A stretch of DNA of 57,576 nucleotides, taken from Bacillota bacterium. GTDB lineage: Bacteria; Bacillota; Clostridia; Lachnospirales; Lachnospiraceae. Positions within the stretch are counted from its first letter, which is position 1; each line of letters starts with the position of its first letter. This document shows positions 52,413 through 57,576 of this stretch, piece by piece. The DNA is taken from positions 1-57,576 of the forward strand of contig CABJAN010000021.1 of assembly GCA_902363515.1 (NCBI GenBank). Reading direction: 5' to 3'. Both the position numbers and the translations under genes were made by a program. Below the pieces are notes generated by a model, which made no database searches, was not told the origin of the DNA, and saw only the letters and a program-made list of their open reading frames with translations.

Positions 52413-53255
52413 ATTAAATGCTTATTTTGGAACATTAACAAAAAAGATTTAGCAGAAGAAATAGCAGACTGTGCAACAGAAAATCATATAGATATTATTA
52501 TTACAGCAGAGTCAGAAAATTTAAATAGTTTTCATATGCTAAGTCAACTCCACAAAAGAGAAAGCAGGTTTGAACAGAAAGAAGTTCTTCCAGTAAAGGA
52601 GGATATCAAACTTTTTGCAAAGGAAACATTTGAGGTAACTGTGTACAAAGAAGATAAGCATGTTTCGTTATTTAAGGTGCATGAGAAGAAAAGAAATTAT
52701 TTGCTGGCAGCAGTACATTTTAGCAGTGCGATGTATAAGAGTGAGGAATCAAGAGGAAGACGGGCAGATGACTTGGCGGGATTTATTGAAAATCAGGAAA
52801 AAGATTGCAACAAGGAAAGAGGAATATCAGAGGAAGAATACCAGACCATTGTGGTAGGAGATTTTAATCTGCATCCATTTTCATCAGGAATTATTGGATG
52901 TCACGGTTTTCAGGCGGTCTATGATATTCGTGCAGCGAAAAAAGGCAGCAGGATTGTAGAGGATGAAGAGCGGAGATTTTATTATAATCCAATGTGGGAT
53001 ATTATGGGAAAACATAGTGGAATCATGGGAACTTATTATTGTGAATCAGATCAGGATGATAGGTCTTTTTATTGGTATACCTTTGACCAGGTGTTGATTA
53101 GACCGATATTAATTGAACGATTTGTCTGGGATGAATTTGCAGTGATAACGGAGATTTCAGGAAAAACTTTACTTCAAAATGGGAAAATAAATAAGAAGAC
53201 ATATTCAGATCATTTACCTATAAAATTTGAGATAAGAACAGGAGGAAAGTCATGA
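52413..53255 (+). CDS. Endonuclease/exonuclease/phosphatase-fold protein
   Basis: A 280-residue protein of the EEP fold (DNase I/ExoIII/sphingomyelinase-like). Catalytic positions are visible: CLFWNIN (Asn7), ITAESEN (Glu33), AAVHFS (His102), VVGDFNLHP (Asp150, Asn152) and YSDHLPIKFEI (Asp266, His267). So it should be an active metal-dependent phosphoesterase on nucleic acid or another phosphodiester. The start is unusual: a strong GGAGGTG (52400-52406) lies six bases before ATT at 52413, with no ATG or TTG nearby. GTG at 52398 is the alternative. An ATG at 52356 is unlikely because TACAAT (52361-52366) there looks like the promoter. It overlaps the next gene by four bases. Confidence 0.8.
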   Translation: MKCLFWNINKKDLAEEIADCATENHIDIIITAESENLNSFHMLSQLHKRESRFEQKEVLPVKEDIKLFAKETFEVTVYKEDKHVSLFKVHEKKRNYLLAAVHFSSAMYKSEESRGRRADDLAGFIENQEKDCNKERGISEEEYQTIVVGDFNLHPFSSGIIGCHGFQAVYDIRAAKKGSRIVEDEERRFYYNPMWDIMGKHSGIMGTYYCESDQDDRSFYWYTFDQVLIRPILIERFVWDEFAVITEISGKTLLQNGKINKKTYSDHLPIKFEIRTGGKS

Positions 53256-53701
53256 CAATGGATTTATGGAATTTTAACAAAGCAACTTTGCAGCAATCTT
53301 TACAGAAATCCAATGAAGAATTGCCAGACAGCATATTGAAAGAACAGGCGGAAGCTTTAGGAAAAAAAACAGATGGACTTGTTTATGGGAAAATCAGCAA
53401 TATGAAATATGAATTAAAAAATAGAAAAGAAAAGTATACCATGGCAACCATGTTTGATATTATTGTGCCAAAATTAGAATCTTATCGTTATACTCTTTTT
53501 ATTATGTTTTCCAGACCGGAAAAGTCTTATCCAGTGGCGATTACAGTGGGAAGAAGCATTACAGAGGAAACGGATAAACTGACACCTCAGTATGTATGCA
53601 AAAATAAGAAAGATTTTATGGCAGCACTGAAGAAAACATTATCTTCGGAAGAAGTGACAAATACCATTGAAACACTATATTTAAAAGCATTAAAAAGTTA
53701 A
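53252..53701 (+). CDS. Hypothetical partner protein of the EEP-fold gene
   Basis: A 149-residue protein that I do not recognise. It starts at an ATGA overlap with the EEP gene stop (GGAGGAAAGTC upstream), so the two are translationally coupled. It has no signal peptide or membrane helix. It looks like an alpha/beta protein: a helical start (MDLWNFNKATLQQSLQK), strands around TMATMFDIIVPKLESYRYTLFIMFS and YPVAITVG, and a helical end (FMAALKKTLSSEEVTNTIETLY). The coupling suggests it binds, inhibits or guides the nuclease-like protein. An immunity protein, a substrate adaptor or an unrelated co-transcribed gene are all possible. Confidence 0.7.
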   Translation: MTMDLWNFNKATLQQSLQKSNEELPDSILKEQAEALGKKTDGLVYGKISNMKYELKNRKEKYTMATMFDIIVPKLESYRYTLFIMFSRPEKSYPVAITVGRSITEETDKLTPQYVCKNKKDFMAALKKTLSSEEVTNTIETLYLKALKS

Positions 53702-53798
53702 AAAAAGTTTTTGAAATTTTTACTTTATTTCTGCACTAACTTGTAGTATGATACTGTAGTTAAAAGAAACCAGTTCAAGATTACAGGAGGAATCAAAG

Positions 53799-55076
53799 AT
53801 GGTAAAAGCAGTTGTAGGAGCAAACTGGGGAGATGAAGGAAAAGGAAAGATTACAGATATGCTGGCTCAGGAAGCTGACATTGTTGTAAGATTTCAGGGA
53901 GGAGCCAATGCCGGACATACGATTGTAAATAATTATGGCAAGTTCGCACTTCATACTCTTCCATCCGGTGTATTTAATGCCAATACTACCAGTATCATTG
54001 GAAATGGTGTGGCGTTGAATATTCCGGTATTGTTTAAGGAGATACAATCTATCGTGGAAAAGGGTGTTCCTATGCCGGACATTAAGGTGTCAGACCGGGC
54101 ACAGATGGTAATGTCCTACCATATTAAATTTGATGAGTACGAAGAGGAACGTTTAGCAGGTAAATCTTTCGGCTCTACCAAATCAGGAATTGCTCCGTTT
54201 TATTCAGATAAATTTGCAAAAATCGGATTCCAGGTAAGTGAGCTCTTTGCAGATGAAGAAGTACTGCGGGAAAAAGCAGAGAATATCTGTGCAAAGAAGA
54301 ATATTATGCTGGAACACTTATATCATAAACCGCTGTTAAAGCCAGAAGATATTCTGGAAGAGCTGAAGCAGTACAAAGAAATGGTTGCGCCGTATGTGTG
54401 TGATGTTTCAGCATTGCTTTGGGATGCATTAAAAGAAGGCAAAGAAATTCTTTTGGAGGGTCAGTTAGGTTCCTTAAAAGATCCGGACCATGGTATTTAT
54501 CCTATGGTAACCTCCTCCTCTACACTGGCTGCTTATGGAGCGGTGGGAGCGGGAATTCCGCCTTATGAAATCAAAAAGATTATTACAGTATGCAAGGCCT
54601 ATTCCAGCGCAGTAGGCGCAGGCGCTTTTGTATCGGAAATCTTTGGAGAAGAAGCAGATGAATTAAGACGCAGAGGCGGTGATGGCGGTGAATATGGAGC
54701 TACCACAGGACGCCCAAGACGTATGGGATGGTTTGATTGTGTGGCTTCTAAATACGGATGCCGGATTCAGGGAACTACGGACGTGGCCTTTACTGTACTG
54801 GATGTGTTAGGATATTTAGACGAAATTCCTGTTTGTGTGGCATATGACATTGATGGTGAGATTACCACAGAATTTCCTACTACACACCTTCTGGAAAAAG
54901 CAAAACCAGTGCTGGAAGTACTTCCGGGGTGGAAATGTGATATCAGAGGAATCAAAAAATACGAAGACTTACCGGAAAATTGTCGCAAATACATTGAATT
55001 TGTGGAAGAAAAACTGGGCTTCCCAATTACCATGGTATCCAATGGGCCAGGGAGAGATGAGATTATTTACAGATAA
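53799..55076 (+). CDS. purA: Adenylosuccinate synthetase
   Basis: GTP-dependent first step from IMP to AMP, 425 residues. The P-loop GANWGDEGKGKI is at the N terminus with the catalytic Asp and the partner His in GGANAGHTI. QGSLKDPDHG-type switch residues are in EGQLGSLKDPDHGIYPMVTSS in two parts, and GATTGRPRRMGWFD and the base-recognition end TMVSNGPGRDEIIY are intact. ACAGGAGGAATCAAAG precedes the ATG. It is a single-gene unit with a strong terminator. Confidence 0.98.
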   Translation: MVKAVVGANWGDEGKGKITDMLAQEADIVVRFQGGANAGHTIVNNYGKFALHTLPSGVFNANTTSIIGNGVALNIPVLFKEIQSIVEKGVPMPDIKVSDRAQMVMSYHIKFDEYEEERLAGKSFGSTKSGIAPFYSDKFAKIGFQVSELFADEEVLREKAENICAKKNIMLEHLYHKPLLKPEDILEELKQYKEMVAPYVCDVSALLWDALKEGKEILLEGQLGSLKDPDHGIYPMVTSSSTLAAYGAVGAGIPPYEIKKIITVCKAYSSAVGAGAFVSEIFGEEADELRRRGGDGGEYGATTGRPRRMGWFDCVASKYGCRIQGTTDVAFTVLDVLGYLDEIPVCVAYDIDGEITTEFPTTHLLEKAKPVLEVLPGWKCDIRGIKKYEDLPENCRKYIEFVEEKLGFPITMVSNGPGRDEIIYR

Positions 55077-55085
55077 ATAAAAACA

Positions 55086-55129
55086 GGGAATCATTGCAGA
55101 AAAGAGATGCAGTGATTCCCTATTTTTAT
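55086..55129 (+). terminator. Rho-independent terminator
   Basis: AGGGAATCATTGCA (55086-55099) pairs with TGCAGTGATTCCCT (55109-55122), a 14-bp stem with one mismatch, followed by ATTTTTATTTT. It ends purA. Confidence 0.92.
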
Positions 55130-55151
55130 TTTAATAGAACCAGGTATACAG

Positions 55152-55172
55152 TGCTGTAATTTTTTTACAGCA
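55152..55172. repeat. Small hairpin, TGCTGTAA / TTACAGCA
   Basis: Perfect 8-base arms around a T5 loop, between the purA terminator and the promoter of the broken ATPase gene. Could be an operator or a remnant terminator. Confidence 0.5.
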
Positions 55173-55176
55173 TCCA

Positions 55177-55205
55177 TTGCAGAAAGTATAAAAAATGGTT
55201 ATACT
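55177..55205 (+). promoter_or_regulatory. Promoter of the broken ATPase gene
   Basis: TTGCAG (55177-55182) and TATACT (55200-55205) separated by 17 bases. GGAAGGATATAAAA supplies the ribosome binding site before the ATG at 55256. Confidence 0.65.
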
Positions 55206-55255
55206 GTTAACAGGATAATTATGTGAGTAATCTGTATGGAAGGAAGGATATAAAA

Positions 55256-55387
55256 ATGTTAAATAAATTCACGCTGAAAAATTATAAAAATTTTAAAGAT
55301 GAAATCGTAATAGATTTTGAAGAAATAGCTGGATATCAATTTAGCACAGATTGTATTATTGATGGAACTATAAGTAAAATTCTTTAG
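55256..55387 (+). pseudogene. AAA15-type ATPase gene, first 43 codons only
   Basis: The peptide begins MLNKFTLKNYKNFKDEIVID and ends ISKIL, the typical start of COG1106/AAA15-type ATPases (SMC-like; abortive-infection or overcoming-lysogeny relatives). In such proteins the next residues would be the P-loop strand (a motif like IYGRNATGKTN). Instead the frame meets a TAG formed at the first bases of a 93-bp palindrome that starts at 55384. Promoter and ribosome binding site are intact. The gene was therefore interrupted by the mobile DNA that follows; the remainder is not seen in this window. Confidence 0.8.
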
Positions 55388-55476
55388 GTTAGAATCGATG
55401 ATGGGGTAAACGAAAAAGCAGTTTTGGCATTCCAGTGAACTGCCCCTTCGTTTACTCCATTTTCGATTTGACCTAA
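55384..55476. repeat. 93-bp imperfect palindrome at the insertion boundary
   Basis: TTAGGTTAGAATCGATGATG at 55384 and the reverse complement of the end at 55476 (TTAGGTCAAATCGAAAATGG) match well, continuing through GTAAACGAA and GCAGTT in each arm. The arms are about 40 bases, mostly paired, around a central ~13-base loop. It begins exactly where the ATPase gene breaks. It is either the structured terminus of the IS91-type element or a separate palindromic miniature element. Confidence 0.75.
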
Positions 55477-55604
55477 TTGAACAAAGTGAGCGTCCGGGTA
55501 GTTGCTACCTATGGACTTTCAATCTTTTGTTCTTATCCATAATTATACAGGATTTCCTGTGCAGACGCTACAGAAATCAAGTGTTTTCAGATAAATAGGT
55601 ACAA

Positions 55605-55630
55605 CAATAAAACCTCAGGATTTTGAGGCT
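55605..55630 (-). terminator. Terminator of the IS91-type transposase
   Basis: On the minus strand CCTCA and TGAGG form a short stem followed by TTTTATTGTT, about 25 bases after the transposase stop. Confidence 0.55.
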
Positions 55631-55655
55631 TAAAAACATATAAAAGATTTGGATT

Positions 55656-56660
55656 TTAACACCTTTGCGGTATTCTCAGTTGTGGTTTTCCAAGATGTCC
55701 ACCGCAGGATTTACATACACAGATGTTTATCCCGTATAGCTGTTTCAGTATTTCCGGCATCTCTTTATCCCTGAGCTTTGAAAGATATTTTTTACATCCA
55801 ATGAGATTCCGGCATAAAGTGAGTTTTTTGTGCTTGCTGCGGGAACAAAGAAGTCCGTAATGCCGGATCCTGACAAAACGTCTGGGTGGCACATGCATCA
55901 GAAAACGCCGTATAAATTCAATACCAGAAAGTGTCAGTTCTTTCCATTGTCCTTCCTTTCGGTAATCCCTGACAGAAAAAGTAACATTTTCATCGTCCAT
56001 ATGGATCATGCGGTGATTGCTGATAGCGATCCTATGGGTATATTTTCCGAGATAATCAATCACAGACTGTGCACCGTTAAAAGTTTTCTTACAGTAAGGA
56101 ACCCATTCTGTATCATAACAGGAATCTATAAGCTCTTTGAATGCATAATGATTACGGTATTTTTCTGCTGTTCCATGAAACTCAAGCTGATCTGTATTCC
56201 AGAGATTTTTCAACTCATCCATATATTTCCCACGAAAGACTTTGGAGATAGCCCATATGGGGAGAAAAAACTCCGTACCATTGTCTTTCCACTCATTTTT
56301 CGGTGTCAGGCCGCCGCCAAGCAGTATCGTATGGATATGGGGATGAAAATTCATTTCTGAGCCCCATGTATGCAGGATGCAGATATAACCAACAGAAGCC
56401 CCGAGGTGCTTTGGGTCGGATGTCAGTTCCTGAATAGTAGCGGAAGCTGCATGATACAGCGTGTCATATAACAGTTTCTGGTTACTGTAAATGACCGGAT
56501 TCAGAATGTCAGGGACTGTAAACACCAGATGAAAATAAGGTGCATCAAGTACATCTTCCCTGCGGGCATCCATCCACATTTCCTTTGGAATAGCCTGACA
56601 CATGGGACAACAGCGGTTACGACAGGAATTATAATGACTTGAGTTTCCGCAAACTGTAAT
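55656..56660 (-). pseudogene. IS91-family transposase, N terminus missing
   Basis: Y2-type HUH single-strand transposase. The visible frame begins at 56660 without a start codon: CGNSSHYNSCRNRCCPMCQ is the second half of the N-terminal zinc ribbon, followed by PYFHLVFTVPDILN. The HUH metal motif is FHPHIHTILLGGGL. The nucleophile region is VIDYLGKYTHRIAISNHRM, and a C-terminal Cys pair follows (CVCKSCGG). About 315 residues from an internal ATG (56603) stay open. A full protein would need roughly 40-50 more N-terminal residues; a TGA at 56661-56663 and the end of an IS4-type element replace them. The missing part may lie beyond that element, outside the window. Confidence 0.85.
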
Positions 56661-56669
56661 TCAAAAATG

Positions 56670-56784
56670 AATATGTCTGCCCAAAGTGCCAATCTGCCGA
56701 CTTTTTGAAAAATTCAGAATGGCAGTTCTGTGATTAGGGGCACTTTAATAAGCTCCGCCGGAACCGGACTTTGGGAGACATATT
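56670..56784. repeat. Inverted repeats at the end of the IS4-type element
   Basis: ATATGTCTGCCCAAAGT (56671-56687) and ACTTTGGGAGACATAT (56768-56783) are near-perfect inverted copies. Inside them AAAGTGCC (56684-56691) pairs with GGCACTTT. This structured ~115-base stretch separates the IS91 and IS4 transposase genes and probably holds the terminal repeat and 3' end of the IS4-type element. Confidence 0.6.
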
Positions 56785-56795
56785 TTTTTATGTAT

Positions 56796-57576
56796 TTAAA
56801 CAGCCAGCTTAAGACAGAGTTGACGGTATGCAGGACGTTTCGTCCGAAACCATAGTCGGATGCCTTCTTTTGCATAGGATAGTATGCCGGAGATGCCTTT
56901 TGCCAGCCGATAATAGCAGAAAGATATTTTCACTTTTATGGGATCTGCTGTCTTTATAATAGCAACTTTAAGGGCATTTGTTTCCGGCTTCATGGAAATA
57001 TGAGCCAGGAATGCCATGCATAAAGTGATATAGAAATTTAAGGCATTGATTGCTTTGAGCTTCCGTACCCGGAAGTTTTCAAATTGAAACATCTGTTTTT
57101 TACAGCGGAAATATTCCTCAATGCGCCATCTGGAAAAATAAAGTTTTGCAATCTTTATCACATCGTCTTTCGATTTGATTTCTTTGTTCGTTGCAAGCAT
57201 CATAGGTTGGTCAGTAATGCCGTAAACAAGGACTAAATAAATATCTTTTCTGGATGCAGTTATCTGTACTTTTACATGGGAAAGATAAGCCTCATGCCGC
57301 TTCCCTTTGTAGAACAGAGGCAGTTTTACCTTGCCTTTCCTGCGGCTGCGCAGTTCGGTGGCAAATACCCATTTATTATGATACAGGAGCTTCCGCTTTG
57401 CAGTCAGACGAATCACATAGTCCTGATTCATGGAATCCAGTTTGAGAAACATCTTGTTATCATCATATCCGCGATCCATGACAAAGGTTGCTTTTTCAAA
57501 TAAAGCAGCTGCACGTTCCATAGCAGAAAAAGTAATATTGTTGATGGATGTGAAGCCTTTTTCATTTGAAGAATGG
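56796..57576 (-). CDS. IS4-family DDE transposase, partial
   Basis: The reading frame is open to the window edge, so the N-terminal part is missing from view. About 259 residues are visible (from HSSNEKGFTS near the edge). MDRGYDD contains the second catalytic Asp of the DDE set. YFSRWRIEEYFRCKK is the IS4 signature Y-(2)-R-(3)-E-(6)-K with the catalytic Glu, and FENFRVRKLKAINAL follows. The C terminus looks complete and the frame is undamaged where visible, so the element could be active. It seems to have inserted into the IS91-type transposase gene. Confidence 0.88.
   Translation of the reverse strand, partial: HSSNEKGFTSINNITFSAMERAAALFEKATFVMDRGYDDNKMFLKLDSMNQDYVIRLTAKRKLLYHNKWVFATELRSRRKGKVKLPLFYKGKRHEAYLSHVKVQITASRKDIYLVLVYGITDQPMMLATNKEIKSKDDVIKIAKLYFSRWRIEEYFRCKKQMFQFENFRVRKLKAINALNFYITLCMAFLAHISMKPETNALKVAIIKTADPIKVKISFCYYRLAKGISGILSYAKEGIRLWFRTKRPAYRQLCLKLAV

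Larger units (their letters stand above)
55384..56668 (-). mobile_element. IS91-family insertion element, interrupted
   Basis: Contains an IS91-type transposase reading leftward, a terminator for it at 55605-55630, ~180 noncoding bases with a GGTAG/CTACC hairpin (55497-55508), and the 93-bp palindrome at its left boundary. The right boundary is cut by an IS4-type element near 56668. IS91 elements move by rolling-circle replication and can capture neighbouring DNA. The exact ends are not certain. Confidence 0.65.

Noticed and set aside
1..57576. CRISPR arrays, tRNA or rRNA genes, prophage genes
   Set aside because: Reading through the intergenic stretches I found no regularly spaced repeats, no tRNA-like cloverleaf with a CCA end and no phage structural or integrase genes.

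Overview
The window looks like the chromosome of a low-to-mid GC anaerobic Firmicute of the family Lachnospiraceae, most like Blautia. The signs are the Gram-positive PolC replicase, T-box and cobalamin leaders, TelA/XpaC and DUF5716/DUF5717 family proteins, strong purine-rich ribosome binding sites, and the mix of carbohydrate ABC transporters with LacI regulators. The genus is inferred from the proteins; there is no rRNA gene here. I saw no tRNA, rRNA, CRISPR array or prophage.

Layout. 1-2090: remnant of a VanZ-like gene, then a T-box-controlled sodium/amino-acid symporter. 2162-3519: thyA-folA thymidylate/folate pair. 3537-9031: a cobalamin-riboswitch leader driving a five-gene NikABCDE-type (peptide/nickel family) ABC importer, probably for cobalt. 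9122-22964: a LacI regulator divergent from NagB-like, NagA and class II aldolase genes, followed by an SsuABC-type importer, a phosphofructokinase-like kinase, a triosephosphate-isomerase-like protein, a LarA-like protein, a Met-rich lipoprotein and a glucose-6-phosphate isomerase. Similar CAAA(C/G)GTTTG operators precede nagB and the importer, which suggests one regulon. 23012-30687: a second LacI regulator with tandem operators and a sugar ABC importer, GH32 fructosidase and GH13 amylosucrase-like enzyme, probably for sucrose or short fructans.

30772-40954 is mostly housekeeping: ilvE (minus), then xpaC-telA-ispG-polC in tight series, then purC. 41085-43733 (minus) holds a DUF234-type ATPase and a CobD/HisC-like aminotransferase. 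43871-49463 is a tight trio of DUF5717, DUF5716 (actin/Hsp70-like fold) and a TPR protein. purB, an NhaC antiporter, a two-gene unit (endonuclease/exonuclease/phosphatase fold plus a small protein) and purA follow.

55141-57576 is an accessory island. An AAA15-type ATPase gene is broken after 43 codons, exactly at a 93-bp imperfect palindrome. Behind it lies an IS91-family transposase that has lost its N terminus at the edge of an IS4-type element, which runs off the window.

The most intriguing system is the 10-23 kb cluster. It is a second set of amino-sugar and upper-glycolysis enzymes (deacetylase, deaminase, kinase, aldolase, triose isomerase, isomerase) next to a sulfonate/taurine-type importer and a LarA homologue. 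Several members differ from the textbook enzymes at substrate-binding loops. It reads as a dedicated catabolic route for an unidentified sugar derivative.
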